The position numbers and the translations under genes are program-made. A stretch of 13,512 bases of DNA, from contig SKXF01000134.1 in assembly GCA_007128555.1 (NCBI GenBank), positions 1-13,512 of the forward strand, in the 5' to 3' direction. The notes below the pieces were generated by a model that did no database searches, was not told the DNA's origin, and was given only the letters and a program-made list of their open reading frames with translations. This DNA is from Clostridia bacterium. Its GTDB lineage: Bacteria > Bacillota_E > SLMV01 > PUMD01. Positions 1 through 7,360 of this stretch are shown here, in pieces (within the stretch, counting starts at the first letter, position 1; each line of letters opens with the position of its first letter).

Positions 1-40
1 ACCGGTCTCCCATCCATGCAGGAAGTGCGACCCATACTCC

Positions 41-50
41 AGAATATTCT
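41..50. promoter_or_regulatory. Short palindrome upstream of the serine hydrolase
   Basis: AGAATATTCT is a perfect 10-bp palindrome in an A/T-rich patch about 50 bp before the first gene's start. It could be part of a promoter or operator. No clear -35/-10 pair is visible, so this is only a weak suggestion. Confidence 0.2.
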
Positions 51-97
51 ATAGGCTATGTATCACCGTCACATTTGCTTCTCAGGGGGTGCTTCCA

Positions 98-1432
98 TTG
101 ACGGAAACGACATGGGCAGAGTTTGAGGATTACACGGAACAGTTGATGCATGACGAGCACATAGCCGGGGCAGCTGTTGCCGTATCCCGGGACGGCGAGA
201 TCATCTACGCTAATGGATTCGGGGTGCGAGATGAGGCAACCCAGCGACCGGTGACTCCGGAGACCCTTTTTGGCATTGCCTCGATCAGCAAGTCCTTCAC
301 GGCCCTGGTGATCAGCCAGCTTGCTGACGAGGGATTGCTCTGTGTTGATGACCCTGTCGTAGAGCACCTGCCCGAGTTCAATCTATGTGGTTTGCAGGAG
401 ATCCGACAGGTGAAGATCCGTCATCTTCTCTCACACACAACGGGACTGCCGCCGATGAAGAGGCGCCAGGACATTGAGCTGTTTGATGCACACATAGATT
501 ACCTGGCAGAGGCCAGTTATCGGATGTTGGGTGAGCCCGGCGAGTACTTCAGCTACTGCAACGACGCCTTCTTGCTCCTGGGTGCGATCATTGAGCGGAT
601 TACGGGGCAGCTCTACCGCCGGGTGATGACCGAGCGCATTCTGCATCGGCTGGGAATGGACCGTTCGACATACAGCCTGGAAGAAGTCAGGAAGTTCACC
701 AACGTCAGTGTGCCGTACATCTACAGCAAGGAGAAGGATTCATGGGATACGCCGCCCTGGCCGGACCTGGGCACCTACGAGGTCGGCGGAGGGGTTCGCT
801 CCAATGTTCTTGACCTGATGAAGTATGGGCAGGTCTATGTCTGTGATGGGATGTATGAAGGGGATCGCATCGTTAGCTCCGAGGGTATAAGGCGCATGTG
901 GGAACCGGTGCACAGGGTCGGCCGCAGATCTCATTATGGGTTTGCTCTCCGCGTGACGCCCGAGTATGAGGGTGTGACCCTGGTTGAACATGGCGGCGGG
1001 CAGCCCGGTGTCTCATCGAACTTCGGCTTTGTCCCGGAACGGGGCATCGCTGCTGCGGTTCTGACCAATGTCACCGGTGTGCCTGCGGATTGCATCTGGC
1101 TCGCTGCTGTGAATGCGGCCCTGGATCTGCCCCTGGACAGGCAGCGAAGCGAAGAACCTTACTATGATGCGTCCCAGGAGGAACTGGAGCGTTTCATCGG
1201 GACCTACTGTTCGAAGGAAGGGGGCAGCCTGAGAATCTTTTCTGAAGATGGTTGCGTCAAAGCCGAGGCCAACGGCGAGGTGTTCCCGGTTCGGGCCAGC
1301 GATGAGCGCACCCTGGTGCTGGTGGGTCCGAAGCGCCGGAACGTGATTTCTTTCTTCTTTGATGATAGCAACCGCCCCTGGGCTGCTTTTGCTGGCATGC
1401 GTATGCTTCGGAAGGTTCCCCAGGTGATGTGA
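98..1432 (+). CDS. Serine hydrolase, beta-lactamase class C / penicillin-binding-protein-like
   Basis: Likely a serine-acylating hydrolase of the beta-lactamase-related family (PF00144): esterase, D-aminopeptidase or DD-peptidase-like; the substrate cannot be told. Numbering from the longer GTG start at 89, the nucleophile motif SISK is at residues 65-68, the YCN motif (Y-x-N) at 156-158, and an HGGG in place of the KTG box at 301-304; all three catalytic boxes are intact and correctly spaced. The last ~80 residues look like the small beta-rich C-terminal domain (DUF3471-like) found on many relatives. I prefer TTG at 98 because AGGGGG (84-89) sits 8 nt upstream of it but overlaps the GTG at 89. 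No signal peptide is visible, so it is probably cytoplasmic. The CapA-family gene follows after 60 bp on the same strand. Family confident, substrate unknown. Confidence 0.88.
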   Translation: MTETTWAEFEDYTEQLMHDEHIAGAAVAVSRDGEIIYANGFGVRDEATQRPVTPETLFGIASISKSFTALVISQLADEGLLCVDDPVVEHLPEFNLCGLQEIRQVKIRHLLSHTTGLPPMKRRQDIELFDAHIDYLAEASYRMLGEPGEYFSYCNDAFLLLGAIIERITGQLYRRVMTERILHRLGMDRSTYSLEEVRKFTNVSVPYIYSKEKDSWDTPPWPDLGTYEVGGGVRSNVLDLMKYGQVYVCDGMYEGDRIVSSEGIRRMWEPVHRVGRRSHYGFALRVTPEYEGVTLVEHGGGQPGVSSNFGFVPERGIAAAVLTNVTGVPADCIWLAAVNAALDLPLDRQRSEEPYYDASQEELERFIGTYCSKEGGSLRIFSEDGCVKAEANGEVFPVRASDERTLVLVGPKRRNVISFFFDDSNRPWAAFAGMRMLRKVPQVM

Positions 1433-1492
1433 CGAGTCCGCTGCATGCGGTGCTGTGAACCATGATCACAGGACAGAAAGGGAGGAGCCAGG

Positions 1493-2773
1493 GTGCGTCG
1501 CATTTTCTTTGTTGGGCTGCTTGCCGTGATGGGGATCCTTCTGTTCTTCGTCGGCGCGCGGTTGGGGTGGTTTGTTGCTGCCGAGCGCGGCCCAGAACCG
1601 GATCCCGCCGCGGAGGAGGTCCTGGCTCCCGTCGAACCCGAACCTGAAGAGGAGCCCGAGCCGGAACCCGAGCCAGAGCCGGAACCCGATCTCCGAACGG
1701 TGAATCTCATTGCTGCCGGAGACATCACCGCTCATCTGCCCCAAATTACCCAGGCTCATATCGGGGACGGTGTGTACGATTTTAGCCCCAGCTTCGAGAT
1801 CATCGCTCCCCACCTCAAGGCAGCGGACCTGGTGGTAGGCAACCTGGAAACCTGCCAGGCTGGAACGGAAATTAGTTTTCTCGGATACCAGGGATACACC
1901 GGTTATCCCTGCTTCAACGCCCCCATCGATCTATCTGTCGCTTTGAAGGAGGCAGGGTTTGACCTGGTCGCCACGGCTCATAATCATTCCATGGACCGGG
2001 GCCTTGCCGGCCTCAAGGCCACCCTTGAGAACATCCGTTCCGTCGGACTGACGGCCTTTGGGACGCATCTCACGGAGCAGGAGCGGGACACCCCAGTGAT
2101 CGCGGAGGTCAACGGTGTGAAGATAGGTTTCCTCGCCTACACGTTCAGCACCAACGTGATCCCCGTACCGCAGGGGCACGAGTATGCCGTGAACTTCATC
2201 GAGAACTTCCACACGCTGGATCCGATCATCGACGAGATGGGTCGCGCCGCCGATGCCGGGGCCGACCTGGTAGCCGTCTACATGCACTGGGGCCCCATGT
2301 ATGTGACGGAGCCTCCGCCGCACCTTCGTGATCTTGCCCGGGACCTTGCGACCGCCGGTGCGGATCTGATCCTGGGGGGGCATCCCCACGTCACTCAGCC
2401 CATGGAGTGGTTCCATACGGAGAGGGAGGATGGCAGCAGCAGGATATCCCTTGCAACGTATTCCATGGGGAATTTCCTTTCCAACCAACGATACCCCGCC
2501 AATCCCACGGACCTGGTCCAGTATGGGAAGATCCTGAAGATCGAGATCACGAAGGATATGGGCCGGGGTGAGACCTGGATCAGTGATGTCGACTATGACA
2601 TTACCTGGGTGCACCGACTCTGGGGCCATCGCATTCTATCTCTGTCGGAGGTTCTTGCAGGGGATCCTGCAGATTTCAACCTGGATCCCGCCCAGATCGA
2701 GGAGCTCAAGCTGGGATACCTCAGGCATGAGCAGATCATTGGGAAGTATGGCTTCTTTGACGGTTCGCCCTAG
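1493..2773 (+). CDS. CapA-family (poly-gamma-glutamate synthesis-type) membrane-anchored phosphoesterase
   Basis: CapA/PgsA-like protein of the metallophosphatase fold (PF09587), 426 aa. Residues 1-29 form an uncleaved signal anchor (MRR, then a hydrophobic stretch). Residues ~48-66 are an almost pure Glu-Pro repeat, a stiff acidic linker that lifts the enzyme domain off the membrane. The fold's metal-site motifs follow: GD (76-77), GNLE (116-119), NH (164-165), HWG (265-267) and GGHPH (295-299), then YSMGNFLSN (323-331). CapA proteins take part in poly-gamma-glutamate capsule export, but many homologues lie outside capsule operons. No capB or capC lies nearby, so a capsule role is not supported here. 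GTG start at 1493 with AAAGGGAGG (1477-1485) upstream. Probably cotranscribed with the preceding hydrolase gene. Family certain, role open. Confidence 0.9.
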   Translation: MRRIFFVGLLAVMGILLFFVGARLGWFVAAERGPEPDPAAEEVLAPVEPEPEEEPEPEPEPEPEPDLRTVNLIAAGDITAHLPQITQAHIGDGVYDFSPSFEIIAPHLKAADLVVGNLETCQAGTEISFLGYQGYTGYPCFNAPIDLSVALKEAGFDLVATAHNHSMDRGLAGLKATLENIRSVGLTAFGTHLTEQERDTPVIAEVNGVKIGFLAYTFSTNVIPVPQGHEYAVNFIENFHTLDPIIDEMGRAADAGADLVAVYMHWGPMYVTEPPPHLRDLARDLATAGADLILGGHPHVTQPMEWFHTEREDGSSRISLATYSMGNFLSNQRYPANPTDLVQYGKILKIEITKDMGRGETWISDVDYDITWVHRLWGHRILSLSEVLAGDPADFNLDPAQIEELKLGYLRHEQIIGKYGFFDGSP

Positions 2774-2907
2774 GGGACTGACCTCCTTCAGATTCCTTCC
2801 ATCGGACTCATAGGTGGGGCACCCTGCTGCACGATCAGAAGCATAATCGGGAGTCATCCAGGCAGGTTTGCCCTGGGACATGCACATACCGGGCAGCCGA
2901 CCCACAG

Positions 2908-3597
2908 TTATGTGATCCTCTCCCTCGTTTCTCCGGACTGAGCAGCGGGAGCAGCCATCTGGACATCAATGGCAGCGTGAGTTCCGAAGTCCACGATTTG
3001 CCCTATCTTCACAGGCAGTGGAAAGGAGAAGATAGGCCCGTCATATACGAAGGTATGGTACTCGCCGTTTTCGCCACAGGCATCGGCTCCACCGGCTACG
3101 ATCCTGTCTACCACCTCAGCAGTCAGCGTCTCACCCAGCAGATCCGGATCCGTTTTGTCCTTGTCCACGCACTTGATCAGGGCCTGGAAACCCAGGTTGA
3201 ATACCTCCCGTGTCAGCGAGAGGCGATCTTCCCCCCAGAGGGGAAACACTGCGTTCAGATCTGTTGGTTCACACCGGGCGGTGGCCCACTCCCGGTGCCC
3301 CTCAATGTCGATGTCGCCAAATACAGCCGCGTCCGCTCCCAGGGTGCTGGCCTTGTAAAGTCCTTTCTCCATGGCTGTGTTGTAGTCCTCATCCCTGCAC
3401 ACGCACTCAATGAGCGGGATGTTCAGTGAATCTGAAACTGCGACTCGCAACCGCCTGTCCACGCCGTGGAACCACGAACGATTCTGCTCCCGGTTGATCA
3501 TCACCAGCAGTCCCACGGGTTGATGGCCAGCTTCTATCATGCGATAGAGTGCGAGGGCACTGTCCTTGCCACAGCTGTATGACACTACGAATTTCAT
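2908..3597 (-). CDS. Dph6-related ATP pyrophosphatase (diphthine-ammonia ligase family)
   Basis: Adenine-nucleotide alpha-hydrolase of the PP-loop family (PF01902), 229 aa, usual length. The PP-loop SCGKDS is at residues 8-13. The family's second half is clear: FGDIDIEGHREW (93-104), PLWGEDR (119-125) and GENGEYHTFVYDGP (175-188). In eukaryotes and archaea the relative Dph6 amidates diphthine on elongation factor 2. Bacteria lack diphthamide, so the bacterial protein must act on another, unknown substrate, presumably activating a carboxylate or carbonyl by adenylation. ATG at 3597 with AAAGGA about 8 nt upstream. It is convergent with the CapA gene (134 bp gap) and stands about 240 bp from the rubredoxin gene on the same strand. 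Confidence 0.87.
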   Translation of the reverse strand: MKFVVSYSCGKDSALALYRMIEAGHQPVGLLVMINREQNRSWFHGVDRRLRVAVSDSLNIPLIECVCRDEDYNTAMEKGLYKASTLGADAAVFGDIDIEGHREWATARCEPTDLNAVFPLWGEDRLSLTREVFNLGFQALIKCVDKDKTDPDLLGETLTAEVVDRIVAGGADACGENGEYHTFVYDGPIFSFPLPVKIGQIVDFGTHAAIDVQMAAPAAQSGETRERIT

Positions 3598-3776
3598 CGT
3601 TCATTCCTTTCCGCCGGCGCCGTTGAGGTGTTACGGAAGGGGATTTATTCTCCCCTGCTGATAACCAGGGCACGGAACGTGCGATCCAGATCTGAGCTGA
3701 CCAGGATGCTTCCTGTAACCCCCTGAATCGTGGGCTCGATTTGCCGGCAACCGGGCATTGGTATGAACAGAAGAGG

Positions 3777-3806
3777 CGGCGAGCTCTTGCCCCCAGGAGC
3801 TCGCCG
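3777..3806 (-). terminator. Terminator hairpin after the rubredoxin gene
   Basis: A perfect 10-bp stem (CGGCGAGCTC / GAGCTCGCCG) closes a 10-nt loop, 28 bp past the rubredoxin stop. Read on the minus strand it is followed by CCTCTTCTGTTC, only moderately T-rich. It probably ends rubredoxin transcription and separates it from the downstream pyrophosphatase gene. Confidence 0.7.
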
Positions 3807-3834
3807 ATGATGCATTCAGGTAGCGGACCGTGCT

Positions 3835-4005
3835 CTACTTCTTCTCATCAACCTTCTTGAAGTCATCTTTCACGGCACCGCAATCAGGACAGACCCAGTC
3901 GGCCGGGTGCTCATCAAAGGGCAGCGGGACGTCCATCCCGTAGCTTGGATCAGGTTCGGTCTCATCATACGTGAAGCCACATGAAGGACACAGCCATTTT
4001 GCCAT
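3835..4005 (-). CDS. Rubredoxin
   Basis: A 56-residue one-iron electron carrier. The two iron-binding knuckles are both intact: CPSCG (residues 6-10) and CPDCG (39-43), with the typical aromatic FTYDE after the first and ADWVCP before the second. The lysine-rich tail is short. In anaerobes rubredoxin passes electrons to rubrerythrin, desulfoferrodoxin or flavodiiron proteins for oxygen and peroxide detoxification; none of those is adjacent here, though a Mn catalase lies 6 kb away. The start is ATG at 4005 with AAGGGG upstream; a longer frame to 4080 exists but adds residues unlike the family. It appears to be its own transcription unit with a strong 3' hairpin. Confidence 0.93.
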   Translation of the reverse strand: MAKWLCPSCGFTYDETEPDPSYGMDVPLPFDEHPADWVCPDCGAVKDDFKKVDEKK

Positions 4006-4168
4006 AACACAGTACCCCTTCCCAGTTGTCTCTGTATGATGATTCGCTTTAAAGGGCGGAAAACCCTCCAACCCCTGCACGGGTGAGGCTGGCGACCGCT
4101 AGCACGCAAATCTATCGCTCGGAGGTTGGATATGACGATGCCCGTTCGGGTACGATCTGCAATTCAGG

Positions 4169-5008
4169 CTACGAGTCATCTCTGGATTTAGAGTCAGGAA
4201 GAGGGACATATTGTATCGAGGGACGTCGCTGGGGCAGCTGCGGATAAAGATCCATGAGCCGGTAAACATCAGCAGGAGGATTACAGGAGACCTCGATGCC
4301 CATGCTGCGCAGCAACTGGCAGTTGATCGGGAAATCGTGGGTCCACTGCCCTGATGTGAGTTTTTCGGCCGTTCCCCTTGCCCGCTCAGGATCCATCCGG
4401 TGAGCCAGGAGTTCCGCGACGCTCTCGCGCAGCTGGCGGAGGGCCTTTCGCGAAATATCTGCCAGGATGAGCGTCTCGTCATCGATTCGATCGGGGTTCT
4501 TCTCGTCCACGACCCTGAGAATAGACGCAGCTGGCCACTGTCCAACTTGTGGGTCGAGGGGCCCGAGGACCGCGTTTTCGTCCATGACAATCTCGTCGGC
4601 CGCCAGGGCCACCATGGTTCCTCCCGACATGGCGTAGTGGGGCACGAAGACCGTGATCCTGCCGGGGTGGCGTCTGAGTGCAAAAGCGATCTGTTCCGAG
4701 GCCAGTACCAGCCCCCCGGGCGTATGAATGACCAGGTCGATGGGCATATCGTCGGGCGTCAGGCGAATAGCACGGAGCACCTCTTCAGAATCTTCAATGT
4801 CAATGAACCGACGCAGGGGAATACCCAGGAAGGCCAGGCTCTCCTGGCGGTGGATCATTGTTATGATCCTGCTACCCCGGTTCTTCTGGATGGCAGATAT
4901 CACGCCGATGCGTTCCATGGCGAGGCGACGCTGCCGTATGACAGGGATCAGCGTGGTCAGCAGAAAGAGGATCCAGATAAAGCCCACGAGAGAAAAATCC
5001 ATCGTCAC
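4169..5008 (-). CDS. SDH_sah-family membrane-anchored ClpP-fold serine protease
   Basis: Protein of the 'serine dehydrogenase proteinase' family (PF01972), a ClpP/crotonase-fold group, 279 aa. Residues ~6-24 are a hydrophobic N-terminal anchor followed by RQRR, which places the catalytic domain on the cytoplasmic side. The oxyanion-loop motif HTPGG is at 95-99 and the nucleophile motif AMSGG at 126-130 (Ser128); LGPLDPQ (148-154) is also typical. Members are related to signal-peptide peptidase and ClpP and are thought to act in membrane-protein quality control. The start is GTG at 5008; an in-frame ATG at 5002 is an alternative. GGGGG at 5015-5019 lies 6 nt before the GTG and 12 nt before the ATG. 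A strong promoter lies directly upstream. Not obviously in an operon. Confidence 0.88.
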   Translation of the reverse strand: MTMDFSLVGFIWILFLLTTLIPVIRQRRLAMERIGVISAIQKNRGSRIITMIHRQESLAFLGIPLRRFIDIEDSEEVLRAIRLTPDDMPIDLVIHTPGGLVLASEQIAFALRRHPGRITVFVPHYAMSGGTMVALAADEIVMDENAVLGPLDPQVGQWPAASILRVVDEKNPDRIDDETLILADISRKALRQLRESVAELLAHRMDPERARGTAEKLTSGQWTHDFPINCQLLRSMGIEVSCNPPADVYRLMDLYPQLPQRRPSIQYVPLPDSKSRDDS

Positions 5009-5023
5009 GTATCACCCCCACTG

Positions 5024-5052
5024 AGTATATGATTGCCATGGGGTGAATGCAA
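5024..5052 (-). promoter_or_regulatory. Sigma-A-type promoter of the SDH_sah protease gene
   Basis: Read on the minus strand: TTGCAT (-35, complement of 5047-5052), exactly 17 nt, then TATACT (-10, complement of 5024-5029), five of six bases matching TATAAT. The expected transcription start near 5017 leaves a leader of only about 10-15 nt, so the start site may fall within or next to the GGGGG ribosome binding site. Confidence 0.7.
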
Positions 5053-5488
5053 CACGGCAGCCGGCTGACAGCGTCCTTCACGTTTCCTGCCCTGGTGTGG
5101 ACGATCAGTATCCAGGAGCAACCATCACACCGAAGGTGACGACCCGTCGCACTCAGCTGCTGATCGTCTCACTGATCCAGGCGGCAGTACGGGGGAGTGT
5201 CAGCATCTCCGCGGAGATTGCATACATCCTCACAGCAGCACGCCTGCTGGTGAGCTGGCGCCTGGCAGTTGCACACTCCACTCTCCCCCACGAAGTGAAA
5301 ACGGCATCGGGGAGGTGGCGCCTCCTGGCTTCCGTTCATCTTTCTTTCGCCGGTCAACCCTGACCTCGGTTCCTGTCCAACTGGACAACGTCCATGTCTC
5401 TGCTCTGATGCCCTTCCCCGTGGGACGTCCGGTTGTGAAGGAATACGTCGTGATCCTGGAGAAGTGGGTTTCGCAGGGAGTGATGTTG
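5053..5488. other. Divergent intergenic region with nested inverted repeats
   Basis: No convincing gene. From 5191 to 5325 the sequence holds several inverted repeats: GGAGTGT (5194-5200) with ACACTCC (5273-5279); the 14-bp palindrome ATCTCCGCGGAGAT (5205-5218); a 10-bp stem with one bulge, CTCACAGCAG (5229-5238) with CTGCTGGTGAG (5244-5254); and GGAGG (5311-5315) with CCTCC (5321-5325). Further on, GTCCAACTGGAC (5375-5386) plus a third GTCCA half-site (5390-5394) looks like an operator for the downstream peptidase gene. Candidate structured leader RNA or regulator sites. A small Cys-rich frame lies on the minus strand (5169-5339). Confidence 0.45.
5375..5394 (+). promoter_or_regulatory. Operator-like inverted repeat upstream of the M3-like peptidase
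   Basis: GTCCA-AC-TGGAC is a perfect inverted repeat, followed 3 nt later by another GTCCA half-site. It lies about 95 bp before the preferred ATG of the peptidase gene. No regulator can be named. Confidence 0.3.
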
Positions 5489-6706
5489 ATGAACCCAGGA
5501 TGCTTCGAAGAGCGATATCTTGATCTTTTTTTCCGCTGGCAGAGATACCAGTGGGAGAACTACGCCTCCGATGGAAGCTGGGACCTCAACGAGGTCGATG
5601 CGCAGCTGTTCAGCCTGTTCGACTCGACGAGAGACATGCCCCGTCCCGCCGGACGAAGGGGCGAGGTCCTGGGGCATATCATCGACCGGGGTCTCGTGGA
5701 TCAGCACCCGGAGGTGGCCCGGCTGCGGAACCGGATCGACACGATGCATCCCCGGTCGGCTGCTGTTGATCGCGGGCAACTCCGGACCACTGTCCTCCGG
5801 TTAATGCATCTCCGCGATGGATTGGCCCAGGAGCGCGGACACCCTTCCTATGTTGACCTGGTGCTCGGCATACAGGATTTCGACCGGGATGAGATCCGTG
5901 CCCTGGTAGAGGGATACCTGCATGGCAACCTGGACGAGGCGGTAGGGCTCATTGCACGCCACGAACTGACCTGGGAGGATTGGTTCTCCGGACTGAGGGA
6001 GATCGGCGAGGTGCCGGTCAACCCGGAGGACCTGGTGGACAGGCTCCTGAGGGCCCTCGGTTACGAGGCCGAGATTCAGCGACCTGGGGTGTTGATGAAG
6101 GAGCAACCGATCTCCGGCTACGTGGGGGTGTTGTCGGTTCCCGATGATGTGCGGATCCTGGTTCGGCCCGTGAGATCTCTGCAGGGAGCGATGACCCTCT
6201 TGCACGAGTCGGGACACGCTCTTGCCCATCGTTTCAACCGGGCCGAGGGGATTTTCAAGACATGGACATCGTTGCATGATGAGGTCATGGCTGTCCTGGT
6301 GGAGCGCATTGGGATCCATGTGTTGATGGGGGCGAGATGCAGGGAGACTGCGGCAACGCTATCCTTGCTAGAGGGTGTCCGGGTCGCTACCAGTTTTCTC
6401 TTCGAATTGGACCTTTGGGCGTACCCCTCCGAGGCGGAAGATCTCTACATGAGGCATTACGGCAGGCTGGGACTTAAGATTCCTGATCCGGGCATCTGGG
6501 TGGCGGATACCTTCCGCAGTCTCGATCCGGTGTACATTCACAGCTACCTCGCCGGAGAAATGGTCGCAGAGAAGGCTGTTCCCCATCTCGTCCATCAGTT
6601 TGGCGAGGATTTGCCCATGTGGGGATCGTGGCTGCGAGAAAACTGCTTCGCAGACGGAAGAAGACGGAGCCTGCGGGAGAAGGTTGCGCCGTTGATGCCG
6701 TGGTGA
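5489..6706 (+). CDS. M3-like zinc metallopeptidase (oligoendopeptidase-related)
   Basis: A gluzincin peptidase resembling the C-terminal catalytic half of the M3 family (PF01432), which cleaves short peptides in the cytoplasm. From the preferred ATG it is 405 aa, shorter than usual M3 enzymes (~550-600). The zinc site HESGH lies at residues 239-243, and a downstream Glu in LHDEV, 26 residues after the first His, fits the third ligand. The C-terminal DPVYIHSYLAGEM segment matches the helical region after the active site. Start: the frame is open from 5315 (GTG), and ATG at 5408 is also possible; ATG at 5489 has GGGAG 8 nt upstream and leaves the operator-like repeats outside the gene. No signal peptide. 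It stands alone between two long spacers. Peptidase activity likely; substrate unknown. Confidence 0.75.
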   Translation: MNPGCFEERYLDLFFRWQRYQWENYASDGSWDLNEVDAQLFSLFDSTRDMPRPAGRRGEVLGHIIDRGLVDQHPEVARLRNRIDTMHPRSAAVDRGQLRTTVLRLMHLRDGLAQERGHPSYVDLVLGIQDFDRDEIRALVEGYLHGNLDEAVGLIARHELTWEDWFSGLREIGEVPVNPEDLVDRLLRALGYEAEIQRPGVLMKEQPISGYVGVLSVPDDVRILVRPVRSLQGAMTLLHESGHALAHRFNRAEGIFKTWTSLHDEVMAVLVERIGIHVLMGARCRETAATLSLLEGVRVATSFLFELDLWAYPSEAEDLYMRHYGRLGLKIPDPGIWVADTFRSLDPVYIHSYLAGEMVAEKAVPHLVHQFGEDLPMWGSWLRENCFADGRRRSLREKVAPLMPW

Positions 6707-7360
6707 CAGCGACCAACCTGGTCGAGGGCAGCTGTAAGGATTCTCCTCCTGGCAGGTGTGGTGGCAGACTCGTGACCTCGACACAAACAGGCTCGATCAT
6801 TGATGCACAGGGGAGGAAAACAGGTAGATGACGACGAACCTATCTCTGCTGGCGTGTTCAAGTCGGCATGAGTCCTGGAACGGGATCCCGGAGAGACGGT
6901 GGCGAGGCGGGCACCACTTTCTTGTTTGCTCCTGATTGAGTGGGCGTTGATGATCTCCCTGAATTGCTTCTTCGCGGTGAGTTATGACCTGACCTCTGTA
7001 GTGACCGAGCCCCGTTGAAGGGACGAGATCCAGGAGATGTCCAGGTGCTGCCGGAACACCGCATGACCCAGATGCCGACGTGCATCCGCCTGGGATGCTC
7101 GGGCAAGCCGGCTTCGTCTTTGATGACCCCCGCGCCTGGGCTTCCATGCCCTTGCTGTCTCGGTCTCCTGTGCCGTCACAGATCCGGGGGGGAAGGCTCT
7201 CCGGTGCCCGGCAACTGCGAGGATCCACCTGGGTCTGTGGGTCGTGAGACATTACTTTGATGGTGATGGGACAAGCTTGCCAGGTAAGACGACCCCGTCG
7301 ATGAGATGGTGAGAGTCGATCCCGGAAGCAATCAGCCTGAACGCAAGGGGGACTGACAGG
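6707..7360. other. Gene-poor 654-bp spacer
   Basis: I see no recognisable gene. Frames on both strands are short or interrupted, and the only long one (minus strand, reaching into the lyase gene) is Arg/Pro-rich and has no family features. A 35-codon + strand frame (6828-6935) follows GGGGAGG (6810-6816), the only gene-like signal. A 10-bp palindrome AAGCCGGCTT occurs near 7107. The spacer may hold the lyase promoter, decayed coding sequence, or both; no clear -35/-10 pair was found. Confidence 0.4.
6828..6935 (+). CDS. Possible 35-residue small protein
   Basis: ATG at 6828 opens 35 codons ending in TGA at 6933-6935. A strong Shine-Dalgarno-like GGGGAGG lies upstream, but its 11-nt spacing is longer than ideal. 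The peptide begins MTTNLSLLAC and is Arg/His/Trp-rich later; no family or membrane segment is recognised. It may be chance or the remains of a decayed gene. Confidence 0.2.
   Translation: MTTNLSLLACSSRHESWNGIPERRWRGGHHFLVCS

Noticed and set aside
1204..1728. Minus-strand frame with Gly-Ser repeats
   Set aside because: The Gly-Ser run is simply the complement of the Glu-Pro repeat in the CapA-family gene.
1931..2629. 232-codon minus-strand frame
   Set aside because: Fully antisense to the CapA domain, whose motifs are intact on the plus strand.
2850..2880. Hairpin CCAGG...CCTGG between the convergent CapA and pyrophosphatase genes
   Set aside because: Only a 5-bp stem with no T-run, too weak to call a terminator.
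5191..5289. Possible tRNA-Sec-like fold in the 99-nt stretch between GGGGGAG and CTCCCCC
   Set aside because: There is no GTTCGA-type T-loop, no anticodon arm of the right shape and no CCA-ready end; the closing helix can also pair another way.
5043..5363. 106-codon plus-strand frame in the divergent spacer
   Set aside because: No ribosome binding site or family features; it is antisense to a Cys-rich frame and runs through the inverted repeats.
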